Source of the DNA: Quillaja saponaria
Lineage: Eukaryota > Streptophyta > Magnoliopsida > Fabales > Quillajaceae
Direction: 5' to 3'
DNA: 64,000 nucleotides
NCBI GenBank assembly: GCA_029379385.1
Contig: CM055611.1
Coordinates: 17,120,062 to 17,184,061, forward strand
The translations under genes and the position numbers were made by a program. Numbering within the stretch: position 1 is the first letter of the stretch; every line of letters begins with the position of its first letter. Shown here one piece after another: positions 37,384-50,589 of this stretch. The notes below the pieces were generated by a model. It was not told where the DNA came from. It made no database searches and worked only from the letters and a program-made list of their open reading frames with translations.

Positions 37384-38480
37384 TTGCGTTTGCCTTCAGA
37401 TAGGTAGAAAATTTATTTGAATTGTTGCATATTTGCATGCATGCTATTTATTTTCTAATTGTATTTTTTTTTTTACGTTTATCGGATGGTTTAGGGTGAT
37501 TTGGGTGAATGAAAAACTAAAATATATTTCATTCTCGTAAAATCTTGTTGTGATACGGGATTTGTTAGAATGTTTTTAGTGATTTTATTTAGGTCACACG
37601 TCATGTTGTGTTCACGGAAAAAAATATGTTAAGTAGAGTTAATGAATATAATAATTTAAATCTTACACATTTTTTCTTCTTCTCTGCTTTTGGTACAAAT
37701 TTACATTTTAGTTGATTTTATTCTGAGTATTTTGCTCAACAGAATTAGCTTAAAATCAAGTAGGATAGCTTTGAAAGTTTTACCTTGTGTCTCTGTCATA
37801 ACTTTTAGTTTTTGTTGTTTTCAAAATTGACATTCCAATTATTAGGTCTCCTTATTTGGCTAATGAACGAAATGTGCTTTTGTGCATGTTTGTATTTTTA
37901 GTAACTGAATACAGAAGTCTTACTTTGTCTAAGTTAGAGTTAATTTAGTTAGTTATAATTTCTCTCTTGGTCATTTCTTTTCCAATTTTATATGTAACGT
38001 AAAGAAATTTATTACTATGAATACAAAAACTTATATTGTAAAATATTATCGTCATTGTTATATATACCTTAAAAATTTCACAACCTAATTTTTGTAAAAC
38101 TGAAACCTTTCTCTAAGTTCTTTTTGTTGCAATATAATTAATTAATCTCAAATATTCAAAATTTGAAACTTAGTGTAACATTTTTTTGTTTTGACTTGAA
38201 TTTTATTAAATAAAAGGTTTGAATTAATTGGATTATTTGAAGTAGTCGAACTGTTTGGATATAGGACTTGTTAAAGCACTTCCGCAAATAAAATAAAAAA
38301 CAAAAAATCAAAATGGAGAGTATTTGGGTAAATTATAATTTTGGTCTTTATAATTTGAATTCGAGTTCAACTTAATACTTAAAACAAAATGATACAATTG
38401 ACTTATTATAATTTCTAAAATTAATTGAGATAAGTTTTCAACATTACCATCCGTCTAAATTAATCTAAACGGTGTTAACG
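37384..38480. other. Non-coding stretch after member C
   Basis: AT-rich, no gene seen. About 38320-38480 looks like a dispersed repeat family also glimpsed near 5430-5570 (AAATTATAATTTTGGTC and a CCGTCTAAATTAATCTAAACGG inverted motif). It is interrupted by the SINE-like insertion that follows. Confidence 0.35.
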
Positions 38481-38492
38481 CAAGCTGACATG

Positions 38493-38760
38493 GAGTAGAT
38501 CAGAAGGTTTTCTTTGTGGCTATGCTTCAGGTTCGAATGTCAAACTCAACTTTGGCATTGGTTAATGGGGATTTTCTGTTGTTATAATTTTCTTATGCTT
38601 TGGGGGATAGTGATGCATATTTGAGTCTGGGGATTTTATTTGTGTTGAGATGCGAAGCTGGGATTTTTGATAAATTTTTCAAGTTTGGTATTATATTGTA
38701 CCTTATTCTTGTTTGATGAATTTTTGCTGTTCAAAAAAAAAAAAAAAACAAACAAACGGG
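38493..38760 (+). mobile_element. SINE-like insertion with poly(A) tail
   Basis: About 268 bp with a Pol III B-box-like GGTTCGAATGT at 38530-38540 near its 5' end and an A16 tract followed by CAAACAAAC at its 3' end. It is flanked by AGCTGACATG (38483-38492) and AGCTAACATG (38761-38770), a 10-bp near-perfect target duplication. The A box is not clear. The duplication sits in an older dispersed repeat, which supports insertion. Confidence 0.5.
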
Positions 38761-38770
38761 AGCTAACATG

Positions 38771-40806
38771 AATAGCCAACTGTCACTACTTAGCCAATAA
38801 AATTAAACAAGTGTTTTTCTTTATAAAATTTCAATTAAAAGTCTTTGTTTAATAAAAAAGAAAACAACAATACTAATTTAAATAAAATATATAGAAAAAC
38901 AAATTCAAAATGGAAACATTTGAAATCGCCATTGACAAATATTGAAGAGCCTGAATTCGAACCAGGCCAACTGATTAAGAGAAGGACAATTAAAATTACA
39001 AGAATTCACAATCTTTGAAATCGCATGCAATTGATGAATCCCCTCTTGTGCCTTGACTCCTATAATCGAATTGAATGTGGAAAATAAAATAAAATTCAAA
39101 GCTCTCATGGAAAATTAAGGTATTGGGAACAATGAAAATTTAAATTTTAAAAAATACAATTTTAAAAGCAATTGAATTTTTGAATTACCAAAATTTAAAA
39201 AAAATAGCCAATTTTGTTTAATAAAAAAATTGAAATCAAAATTTGCCTCAAAGACTGTAGCATAAAAGGTGTTTTTCAAAATAAGGTCAAAAAACTTTCT
39301 AAAATTAATGAAACAACTCTCATAAACTCGGTTTTTACTTCGACATCATTCTTGACACTAAGTTTTGTCTCTAATTCATTTAGCTTCCTTTTATTTTTGA
39401 ACCCTGCATGGTAGAAGCAATGTACAAAAAGTCATGTTGATTCTCCCGTTTCGGGTGAATCAATTCAGTTTCTACACTTACTAACATGAACTCACTTACA
39501 GAAACATATATATAGAGTTTCAGGTGGAATTGGTGTCATTTCTACCTTTTCAACTTGAAACAGATAGAACCAAGAGAGTTTTCGACTTTCAGATCTGAAC
39601 TTTTTGTCAGATAAAAGAGAGATGGAGTTTTCCCCATGGTCCTGCTTGGCTTTCTGTGTTGGGGGCGGCTCTCAAGACTACAGATTTGCTTTCTTCGTGG
39701 TGGAGACCTCAACACATGCAACTCTCCTCTTTGTGGTGGAGAAGAAGAACTCAACGACAGCGTTTCATTTGGAAGGCAGAGCTAGCTAGTCTTGCCTGTT
39801 AGGCCCAAGAAATATTTTGAAAGGCCTATGAAAAAAAAATAACAATTTAGCCTATTTAACTTATTTTAGAAGATGTATACTAAAATAATAATTTGTCATT
39901 CAACGATGTAGGAAAAAAACAAAAAAGTTCTAAGAAATTGGTTGGAAAAAATAAAAATAAATAAACTCATTCAAATTTATGTGGAAAAAAAATAAAAATA
40001 AAAAGAGTCCTATGAAAGTGGTTGAAAAATAATAATATATATTTATTATTAATTATTAATTAATATAGTAGAATATCATTAGTTTAGGTTCTCTTTAAAT
40101 TAAATGTAGAATTTAATAATTTTTAAAAAATGTATTATGGACAAATAAGTCATGCAAATAAAACATTTACTTATCAATTATACTATTAAATTAGATCAAT
40201 CTAAAAAAAATTATATTTTGTATTGAGTTATCAAAATTATTTAAAACCTTTAAACATATTCAATTAATTAATATATATATATTAAACCATTTACAAATAT
40301 GTATTACATAATATATTTTACACGTTGGATGTGATTGTAGTTTGATTTTTTTTTCTTTTTTTAATTTGTATGTCTAGATTACTATTTTTGCCTTAGTATT
40401 TATGAACAATCTATATACTAAATTAATTAAATTAGATGCTTAAATTTTTATAATATGAGTTTTACTATACATTTTTATGCGTTTCCAAATAATTTACCAT
40501 TTTTATGCTGTTTCCAAGTGTTTTCCGAAATGTTTCTGTTTTCAGACTTATCGAAATGGCACCTCAAAATGAATTTTAATTCCTTGGATAGAAGCCACAT
40601 GAACAGTCAAACCACTATCAAGCCACCAAGAATTTGAGGGACATTGACTAAATTCACTTTCAAAACAAATGAAAACTAGTGAGTTACCTTCTTGTTTATT
40701 TTTTTTTTTCCCTCACCAGGACTTGAATTTGTAACAGTTTGCTTTCATATGACATCTTTATTTGCACCAAAAGAACGTGACGTCATTTCTAATGATAGCC
40801 TTTGGA
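38771..40806. other. AT-rich intergenic DNA
   Basis: No gene seen. A somewhat less AT-rich patch at about 39580-39800 has short open frames on both strands but no domain, splice structure or homology I can see. The rest is A/T tracts. Confidence 0.35.
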
Positions 40807-41215
40807 TCACCCATGACAATTTCTGACCTGTACCATGCCTTTTAACATTGTGAGATTTCTTATTAAGGAAACAAAAGTGTACTCATTTTGGGTGTAATAG
40901 GTAGTTTTAATTTGTGAGAAGTTAGGTGGTAAGGAATTAAGATAATAGTGAACCACAAAATTATTAGGGATTGTGATTTCTTTACTTTTGAGCTTGGTTT
41001 GGATCACATGAACCATTTTAAGAATAAATTCTCGAACCCCAATTCTATTTTCATATCTCATACCTACTAAATCATTTATTAGCTTCCCAATCACATCATT
41101 ATCAGATACCTTGTACCTATACTATTCTAATGAAATCTTTGACACTATGGGTTTCAAGTAAGCCACTCATGAGGTGTTCAGAGATTAATCTCTTTAATAT
41201 GTTGTATTTATCCAT
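40807..41215 (-). mobile_element. Copia gag fragment (UBN2/gag-type)
   Basis: A minus-strand open segment at 40807-41094 reads VGMRYENRIGVREFILKMV, then IPNNFVVHYYLNSLPPNFSQIK and YTQNEY. This is the signature of Copia gag polyproteins. The frame extends upstream in broken form to a MDKYNILKRL-like start near 41215. No pol region or LTRs adjoin, so it is an isolated remnant. Confidence 0.75.
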
Positions 41216-42810
41216 TATAATTTGCAATTAAGGAATAGGTATGAAAAACTCTTTTCTTATTTAGTATGATGAATGTTGATTGATGAGTAATTGCTTGATT
41301 GTTAATACTATACTTGATAGTTGAATGCTATATATAATTTCATTGCAGGCAAATTAATAAAAAGGGATGTTTTGATCCCATTGATTATGAAAGCATAGAG
41401 AAAACAAAGTTTTGAGTTATTAAAGATGATAATTCTCAATTGCTTGACTGTATATGATGAGTTACAGAAAATGCTTTACACCGAGGAATCACTCCCCAAA
41501 AGTGACACAATGTCATGAAATAATAGGTTGATTTAGGACTTGTGCATTTGTTATTAGATTGTGAAAATTAAGAATATTTACTTATTTATTTATTTATTTA
41601 TTATCATGTTCTTAAAATCTCTTTTCTTTCCCATTAGATGATACTAATAATGGGAATGCAACCGGATTTGAATTTGGATTCTTTTCATAGAGGCGTTATT
41701 GGGGAGGATGATAATGATTGGTTGAACCATTGATGATGATGTTGATATTAACTTGTTGACCCAAGAGTCATGATTAGATTGTTTATTGTATCTTGACGAA
41801 ACTTATTTATGTTATTGCTTGGTAGTTTGTTGCATTTGAGTGTTTTATTATGATATGGAATAAGTAGTTTTACATGTAAATGGAGTTATTATTTTTTCTA
41901 ACTCAAAGTTATTAACATTTAGTAGCGGCTTATATTATATATATAGTATTATGAATATTAATTAAATGTATTTATGATGTCATTTAGTTTGGCTACCGGT
42001 CTGATTTTGATTTGAGTAATAACACAATAATCAGTAAATTTTTTGAGTAGCATTAGTTTACATTGTATGACACATGATTAAATTAATATTTTTTGTATTA
42101 TTGAAATAACTAAAACTATTTTAAAGATAATAAGTGTTTCACTCTCTTCTACAATTATGATTTCTTATATTAGAATTTATTTATTTAATTTTTTTTTTAC
42201 CACCCAGATTTGTATGTGTCAAGACAACCAATGCTTATTCATCTCCGTTGGCATCAAACACTAAAACTCCTGAACCTCAAAAACCAAAACCCAGAAAAAA
42301 AAAGTTCAAGACTTTTTATGAGGAAAAGTAAAAAATGTTGGAGATTGAATAGTAAAGGATGAACAAGAAAAAATTGAGGGGTATTTATTAGTGAAGGTTT
42401 GCTAGAATATTAAGAGGCATATGCTTGGAGTTATTAAGGTATTAATAAAAGAGTCGTTGAAATAAAGGGAATCGGGGAGGCATATTCTGTTGCCAGTACA
42501 TAATTTAAGACCAGGACTTCGGAAAAACTTACTTTTCTATAGTAATGAGAGGAAATCAACCATTTGGAGGTCTACTTTCATTTGTAGGTGAGATTTAATT
42601 TGTATTGATGTGGTGAGTTCAAGCATGTTGTTATAGTAAAGGGTTAGGAAAGGATGATTTGGTTGAGTCCGGATCAATTGAATTGAAAAATTTATAATTG
42701 AAAAATTATTTTAATCTACATTAAGGTTTAAAATATTAAAAAAATATTAATTTATAAATTTTGATTTTGGGGTCTAACTTACCTTCTTAGGACTATTTTA
42801 GTGAGCTAAA
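41216..42810. other. AT-rich intergenic DNA with a duplicated segment
   Basis: No gene seen. A TTTA microsatellite lies near 41580-41602. About 42065-42175 (ACATGATTAAATTAATATT through CACTCTCTTCTACAATTATG) is repeated in the same orientation at 46222-46330. The piece near 42226-42290 resembles 47090-47200. Confidence 0.4.
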
Positions 42811-42990
42811 TAATCATTATTCTTTAGATGACTTTATGTTAGAATACTTAAACTTAATTAAAAATAAAACTAATAATAATAATAATAGTGTTGATAGAAA
42901 TAATTATTATTATTTAGATGACTTTAAGTTAGAATACTTAAACTTAATTAAAAATAAAACTAATAATAATAATAATAGTGTTGATAGAAA
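42811..42990. repeat. 90-bp tandem duplication
   Basis: Two adjacent 90-bp units (42811-42900 and 42901-42990) that differ at about three positions. They contain AAT repeats. Ninety is a multiple of three, so an open frame happens to run through both, but its composition is not protein-like. Confidence 0.85.
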
Positions 42991-45371
42991 TATGATTTTG
43001 ATGTATATTTTATTTTTAGCATCAATATATTTGTAGTTTTGATGAGTAAGAAACATATAATTTATATTTGTCTTTTTTTGGAACATGTACTATTTTAACA
43101 TAAAAATTGAATTGTTAGATAAGCTAATATGTATATATATATAATAAAGTTGTATTCCTATTTTGTCTTGTACTTTCTTTCATTCTCATATCACGTATTG
43201 ACCATTATGGTCTCACTATACTCTTCTTTCCAATAGGCTTTGGCTATCATCCCCTGTTGCAGCGTTTTTTTTCCTCTCATCCTCCATTTTTTTTTTTAAT
43301 TGTCTTGAGATTTATACATTTAGTCAATGGATCCAACCTTTCCTTGTTCAAGTTAGAGTGAGATGGGGTTTTGGTACGCAAGCCCTTAACTTGTCTCTCT
43401 TTTTTTTTTTCATTAATTGTTAAGTATATTCTCTCCTATATTTATATTTTTTAGTTTAAACAATACCGCTCTTAAATTTTGTTATAATGGTTAGAACTAC
43501 ACTACAAGACCCAAGGAAAAGCTTCATTGATTTTTATTTTTCATTTTTTCTTCACTAATATGGGTTGAGTAAATTTCTACCATTATTTATCTTCCAATAA
43601 ACAAAATTATTAAAGGTCTCATATCTTGTTTAGTGTTAGGTAACTAAGCTTGGTTATAGAAAGTTACACTTTCAGAACTTAATTTATATTGGCTTATTTC
43701 TATTAGATCTCACATTTTTGTTGTAGTTATATATTAAACTTTATAATGGGTAGTACCAACTATGTATTATTTTTAAAATCTGTTATTGTGCCGTAATTAT
43801 ATTGTTTTCTTGAAAATTTTATAGTTTTACTTTGAAGACATTGAATAACATTAATTCATAATTCTAACACACAACATTAATTAGTTTTTCTTTCTTTTTG
43901 AGCCCGATATAGTAATAGTAGAATTCTTAACTTTTCCAGAAGAAGCAAAGTTGGTTAACCTTATTCTAGTATTAAGATAAGGTTTAATTTGGAAATAGTA
44001 TGACACATGTTGTTAGTTCTATTTGGTTCTTTTTCATTATTTGATTATGTGATTTTTTTTATTTTATCCTAGATTCTTCGGAGGCTCCTTTTCTGGTAAT
44101 GCTATTTAAGTTTGATGGTGTTGGGCCTAAGCTTTGGGAGTTCTATTTGTCATGACCCAAATATTGTCCATGATGGGCACGATAACCAAGGCAATTTGAA
44201 ACCCACCTTGGTCTAAGCTAGCCTTAAATAATGAATCGAGTTATACAATAGTTGAAAAACTTTTTAAAATCTATTGTGACTGCGGAACAACACTTTAAGA
44301 ATACAAAATACCAAATTCTAGCGGAGAACAAATGCTAGCACTACCAAGATAGCAAATGGTGACATGGTTAAACAAGTATCTACAAAATTAGCAAATAAGA
44401 ATAGAATGAGCTTCAACAAGCTCAATGAGTTGGCAAGTACAACACATGCACAAGGACATGAATAGATAGATGCACATTTTTTTTTTTTTTTTTGGTAGTC
44501 ATGGAAACATTACATACATTAAAGGTGTAGTTTTGGTTTTTTGGTAATCTAGTTATTAGATTTTGAAGTAAAATCAAGTTTAATTTATTATTATTAATAG
44601 AAAATGAAAGAGATATTAGGAAATCAATGGCACGAGTTCATAAATTAAAGGTGTTGTTTTGGCTTTTTGGTAAGTTAGTTAGAAAATTTTAGTTTGGATC
44701 ACTTCCGTCAACAAAACTTTGTTCAAAGTTTAAGGGGTGTTTTTGGATAAAATGAACCACATGTATACGTTTGAGAATAAGTTAAACCACAAAGGGGTAA
44801 AGTGTACTTTACTCTTTGTATTTTATTTTTTCTTATTTTTCTTATTTATTAATTTAGTTTAAAAGTACTTAACTTATTTATGTATTTTATATTAATTATT
44901 TAATGTGATATGAAGGGTATTTTTGTTTTTTTTTTTACTAAATTAAATATATTCAATATTTAATTAATTAGTTTATTTATAGTATTATTATTTTATTAAT
45001 ATTTAATTTTTTATTTAATTATTTATTTTATGTAATTGAATGGCTTTTTATCATTTAATTGAACTAAACTGATTTCATAGAAGTAGGAATGAGTAATCTC
45101 ACCCCTAGGTAGGTTTGAGAATTTCTACTTCTATGGAATAAAATGGTCGTAATGAAATGAGTATTCTGAAACTAAAAACATATATATATATATATATAAA
45201 TATTCATTCCATGAAGTCATGCATGAATAGAATGACCATTGCGCTTACTAAACTAGCCCTATAAGCATTACCGACTCTTATATAATCTTAAGAGCTAAGA
45301 TCAATCTGACCTCACATTTAAGCAAAGACTAGATCTAAACCTCCTACATATACAAAATAACCTTACAATTT
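42991..45371. other. AT-rich intergenic DNA
   Basis: No gene seen. TGTCATGACCCAAATATTG at 44148 resembles the start of an LTR of a common plant Ty3-type family, but no matching second end or coding region was found. Poly-T and AT tracts are frequent. Confidence 0.3.
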
Positions 45372-45620
45372 TTGGGATGATTATTTTATTTGGGGGGGCT
45401 TTCTCTAGAATCAAAAATGGAATAAAAGCAAGAATATAAAAGAACAAAAAAAGCATAGGGCATTGGATAAGTAAAACTAAAAAAGAACAAAGCGCTTGTT
45501 TGTAATCTATGAAATCATAAGGATAACTTATGTGTACATATATCAATAATATATGTATACACTTTTTTCACACAGATAAATTCATGAGAAATAATGACAA
45601 GTGAATGATAAATTTTTATC
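45372..45620 (+). repeat. Second copy of the member-C upstream block
   Basis: Matches 36163-36420 for about 250 bp in direct orientation. The sequence then diverges and no membrane-protein frame follows, unlike the first copy. Together with the 42.1/46.2-kb match, it suggests a tandem segmental duplication whose second copy lost several kilobases, including the gene. Confidence 0.7.
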
Positions 45621-46091
45621 ATAAGTTATACATTTTTCTCACTTATATTACTATAAAACTTTTGGGTTCAAACTTAATTACAACTTTAGATGCAATCTCA
45701 TGCTAAATTGTGTTTAGTCACATTTGTGAAGACAATTACAATTGATTTTTATATTGACGTATATTAAATGATTTTTTACTGAAAGAATTAATTGCATTTT
45801 GTTATGTAATGTTTTCATTATCACTGTTTATTTGATGACATAAAAGTATAAATCAAGAACTTATGTAAAAGATTAGAAATAATATATTTTTAAAAAAAAA
45901 TAAAATTTTTGTAATAAATTGAAATTTGTAAAACTAAATATCTGAAAAACTTTGTTTTGTAAATACAGGTCACGTTCAATACGATGACGTAGACATTAAT
46001 GTAGTAGAAATAATATTTATGTTAAATATTTATCCTTATTATTTACTCCATGCTGTATTTCTACTATAAAAATTGTACGCAAAGAAAAACA

Positions 46092-46192
46092 AAGAAGCTT
46101 ATTTGATTTAGTGGCAAGCAACAATGTTAATGAACCTTGGTTTGAATTCCCCTAACACTCACCTTATAAAATAATTATTGGAAAAAAAAAAA
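46092..46192 (+). mobile_element. Possible short SINE fragment
   Basis: Pol III promoter-like elements in the right order: TTTAGTGGCAAGC (A-box-like) and GGTTTGAATTCCCC (B-box-like) about 30 bp apart, then a short body ending in A11. No target duplication could be fixed. Confidence 0.35.
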
Positions 46193-46221
46193 TTAGCCTG
46201 GATTATCTGTCAGCACCACGG

Positions 46222-46330
46222 TACATGATTAAATCAATATTTTTTGTATAATAAAAATAACTATTTTAAAGATAACTGAAGTAGTTTCACTCTCTTCTAC
46301 AATTATGTTTTAATATATTAGGATTCTTTG
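46222..46330 (+). repeat. Second copy of the 42.07-42.17-kb segment
   Basis: Shares ACATGATTAAATCAATATT, AACTATTTTAAAGATAA and TTTCACTCTCTTCTACAATT with 42065-42175 in the same order. It is part of the segmental duplication that also includes the 36.2/45.4-kb pair. Confidence 0.6.
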
Positions 46331-48123
46331 AATTTATTTTTTTTCATAAACATTTGAAAATTCTCTTTATATGTAATTTTTTTAAAAATCTATGCTTGTC
46401 TAATATAAATTATAAATTAAAACATGTAGAATTACAGTTAATAATTTAATATATTATAATCTTAAAAAATTGATAATGATATTATGTTAATTCAAAAATA
46501 CTAATTATTTTATTCTCTAATTAACTTTTGCTATAAAGTTTTTTTTTTTGGGGTGGAATGAGTGCTTTATTTTTAAAACTATTAAATAAATAAAATTTAT
46601 CAATTTCTTTGTATTAAAAAATGAACCATGAAAAAAAATAAAATATTTTCAGACCAAAAAGTATAAAAGAAAGAGAGAAATAAAATAAAGGCTTTATGGA
46701 TTAAAAAAATGTGAGAAAAAAATCTTCTTATTTTTGAAAAGAATAGATGATTTCATAGTATATATTGAAAAAAATATTAGGATTTAAGTAAGAAAGTCCG
46801 AATAGCCTCATTCAACTTCTTTGATGCTTTAGTGGACTGGTGCTAAATTGCAATAAATAAATTTTAGAACAGTTTATACTTTATTTTGAAGCTGGACTAT
46901 TGTGAAAAAATTAAAAATTTATGAGGGTATTATTAAATTTTCAATTAATTCAATAAGAAGTCCACCAGTAGAGAATCAATAGATTCCTTTTCGAGAGTAA
47001 TTCATCCTTCATATGCTACATAGAATTATAAAAGCTGGACACCCCTAGCCCGACGGTCTTGGTCATGCATGCAAGAAGTTGTTGAAGAAAACCCAATGTT
47101 TATTCATTTCTTTTTAATATCCCTTTTAAGTTGCTTTCAAACATGCACGTAAGAATTTAACCATGTCAGTTGGCGTCAAACACTCAAAACTCCAACCAAC
47201 AACTTTCTGCCAGAAGATTGAGGAGGAGGTAAAGGTAGTAGGAACAGCTTGCAAATATTACAATGATCATCAGGTGGCAGCAAGAAAGGTTAGTTTGACA
47301 GTAAGTAGAAAAGCAGAAAAAAGATGAACAAATAAATAAATACCTTGTCATCTTTCCTGGATCTAATATATATATATATATATATTTTTTTTTTTCTGGT
47401 AAGGAAAGGGTTGAGCCCAAACAAGAACTTTTCTGGTTCTAATTTCATTGATTAGAAGTATACTTGTGGTGAATCATTTATCAAGAAGTGTATAAATCCC
47501 AAACAAAACGAGAGAACACAATATTGTTAGCATCTGCAGGTAGTAATTTTAATGAAATCTTTCCATTATATCTTTGCTGAAGGTGGCCGACCCCCTAAAT
47601 CAGCAGTCAACTGATGTGAATTGCAGCTTCATATATACAATATCATCTATATATTTATCAATTGTCTGATCCGTACCAGAGTTCTTAGGTTTGTGATAGG
47701 AATTGAATTGGGAAAATTCACAATTTAGGGTTTCTAATAGGAACATTTACAAAATTAAGGATATGAATAAATGAGAAATATTGGATTCGTGGTTGAAGGG
47801 TTTAGTAGATGCAATTGATGTTAGTTCTAAATACCTATTAGGCTACTAGATAAAAGAGTAATTAAGGCTAAATTTTTTTTTTGATATCTTATAAATCTTC
47901 GTAAGCCTACATTTTAAAATACATATATACTTCAATATACCCTACCCTACCCGCACAGACACAGACTACTATATATCTTCTTTCTATATAAAAAAAGTTG
48001 GAGAATTTCATGTTCTTTTTTACAGAAATGGTAGTGCAAGCGATTAGCAGGGACAGCAATGTGGGCAACGGCCATCATATCATGATATCATCACCTGTTA
48101 CATAGGATATCTGCTTGGACTCA
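46331..48123. other. AT-rich intergenic DNA before member D
   Basis: No gene seen. An AT microsatellite lies at about 47367-47385. A short ATG-initiated frame (48028-48105, about 25 codons) precedes member D and could be a leader peptide or non-coding. Confidence 0.35.
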
Positions 48124-49319
48124 ATGTACTCAAGTATCAAAACACAGATGATTTTATTTCATCCACATCATCCAATCATCTGGGTTTTACTTGCTCTTTA
48201 TTCTGTACACGTTTCGTTGTTGGGAATGATCATACAATCTGACAACAAAAAGTCCAAACCCAATTGCAGGCGCATCAGCCATATTCTGGGATCTTGTATC
48301 ATTCAGTTGCTTGTTTGGAACCTCATCATTCCTCCCTTGATGGTTCTTGACAAATTTAGCTAAGTTGCTACTATTTATATTATGCCCTTTCCTCTACCAG
48401 CAGATCTTTGATTGGTTTAGTGATGGTTGGGTCAAAATCTGTGAAGGCTTTCATAAATTTATAAGCAAACACACAACCAAACACGTTGTATGTGCAGTGG
48501 TTGTGAAATATTGGGATAAAATATGTAAAGGGCTCCAGAAATGTTATGGAAATCACACATCAGAACAAGGTGCAATCCTTCCAATTGTGAATGGGACCAT
48601 CAATAACAGGTATGGTCCAGTGATATATACATGTTTCTATGATTCTATCCTTTCTATGAATAAATATTTCATCAACTGTCAGTGTAAAAATAAATATTAC
48701 ACTATCAAGTTAATAAGATCATGACACATAAGTTTATTTGACTAAAATCAAGACTAGAATCAAGGGTGATTGATTGTTAGTACTTGTGGATTTTTCATAT
48801 TTACTGACAATGTAAAAAACAATTACACTAAAAATGGATGAAATATTAATTCATAATCTATTTGGAAATAATTTTCTTTTCAAACCAGTACTACCTTATA
48901 GTAGTAATTCAATTATGCTTGAAGCATGTTAGTAGAAATACTATGAGACCATTTTCATGTTACTATGTATTTCCAGCATATTTTTTTGTTTAAGAGAAGA
49001 AAACTGCCAGCTGCAAATTATATTATGGACTATATGTCACATGATTTGATTCCACAATCTTCTTAATTTTCTCGTACTTGTTCAATTCAGTTCAAGCAAT
49101 CAGCCTTATGACATTGTGGATTCTATGGAAACATTTCAAAAGGCTTTGTCATTTCTTATGGCAGTGCTGTTGCTCTTTGTTGTTCAGAAGTATATGATCT
49201 TGGGGACGAATCTATTTGAAACACAAGGAATACTTATGTTGGTTCTAATGATGGTGCTAAATTTATACATCATTGCACGGGTTGTTACTCATGCTCATGC
49301 TCGACACAAAATACCATAA
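48124..49319 (+). CDS. Candidate two-unit membrane protein of the same family (member D), possibly frameshifted
   Basis: A hand-built model has exons 48124-48342, 48401-48609 and 49091-49319, in phase, giving 218 residues. The first intron is only 58 nt with a weak GTTCTT donor; the second has good GTATGG and CAG sites. Exon 1 has a hydrophobic segment (IIWVLLALYSVHVSLLGMI) and RRISHILGSCIIQLLVW. Exon 2 is hydrophilic (GWVKICEGFHKFI, DKICKGLQKCY). Exon 3 starts a second hydrophobic unit (FLMAVLLLFVV, LMLVLMMVLNLYIIARVV). Just after the TAA at 49317, another frame continues to 49407 as ILIHICGILGLAALEIVVW, which resembles the exon 1 segment. A one-base frameshift at 49317 would join them. The order resembles members C and B. 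It may be a decaying duplicate. Function unknown. Confidence 0.4.
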
Positions 49320-49409
49320 AATTCTCATACATATTTGTGGAATTCTAGGACTTGCTGCCTTAGAAATAGTTGTTTGGATCTTCGACACTCCATTCTTATT
49401 GCCTTAGTT

Positions 49410-50589
49410 CGCACGTAAGCTTCTTTGTATCTAAATTTTTAGAAATGACTTGCAAATATATTTACTTTTACTAAGACTTGACATCTACTGAAAATAACAC
49501 CGCAAATCTTTTTATCATTTTGACTCAGACTTGGGTGCATGTAGAGTCTAGACACACCCTAATTTTAAGGATTTTTCAGCTTTGGAATGAATAAAAAGAC
49601 AAATGACAACGAACCACTTTATTTATTTAATTTATATGAATAAATTTTGATATCTTATGATGTGAAATTCCTGTTTCACATTTCTCTGGTAATGCAATTT
49701 CTTAATCTACACACATAGATCTAAACTTATATGCATGTTAAAATTACATCTCAACTCACTTATGCTCTTGAAAGAAACACATATATTCACCAATATCATC
49801 GATATATAGCAAATATGAAATAAATGAAAGATGAAGGAGAAAAAAAGAGAGATGGAATGGAAAAATATAACGGTAGGAAGTCTATGGATCACTTCCATGC
49901 AAATTCAGTTCACCTATATATTTGCATATTGTTTCATCAAATTTTATACAAAAAACTAGTTAAAATCATGTTCCTTCACAATATATGGATCCTTACCTTA
50001 GGTTTATATAAGGATAAGTCTTTCTATTCCTTTGCTTTCAAATTCATTTTCATTTTGTGGTAGGAGAATGTAGGACTTGTTGGGTGGGGATGGGGGTGGT
50101 GGTGATTTATATGGACTTGGATACCTATGAGCTACGCTTAGCTATATTTATTCGATGCGAAGCTCAAGGGTTTGCATGACACAGGTGAGACGTGCTTGTC
50201 TTCTCCTTTCCTTGCTTGGATTGAAGGGAGCTCCCACTTGGAATTTAGCCCTCTCTCCAAAGGATATCACGTATTAAAATATTAAGAATATTTTATTTTA
50301 TATTTTAATTTTTAAATATAATATTTGTAGTATTAATATAAATAATTCTGCCCAACATTCTTGTATCAAATATTAAAACTAATTTTTATAATCATTAAAT
50401 AAATGAAATTTAATGATCATGGGTCATTCTTCAATGACCGAATATGAATGTTTATGAGTAAGCAGGCTCAACAAAGAATATAGTGGGCCTGGAGTAGCAC
50501 TTGTAACCAGCCCACAGTCTTCACTCGTGGGCACTTACGGCCCATTAGTATTAGGCTATAAAACCCACATGGTGCAACATGTGTACTTA
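49410..50589. other. Intergenic DNA
   Basis: No gene seen. About 50065-50260 is less AT-rich (a GGGGATGGGGGTGGTGGTG run) and is unexplained. Confidence 0.35.

Noticed and set aside
42836..43036. 66-codon frame through the 90-bp tandem repeat
   Set aside because: Openness follows from a repeat length divisible by three; Asn/Lys-rich low-complexity composition from AAT repeats.
44148..44420. TGTCATGACCCAAA start resembling a Ty3-type LTR
   Set aside because: No matching second LTR, primer site or coding region was found, so it was noted only within the intergenic description.
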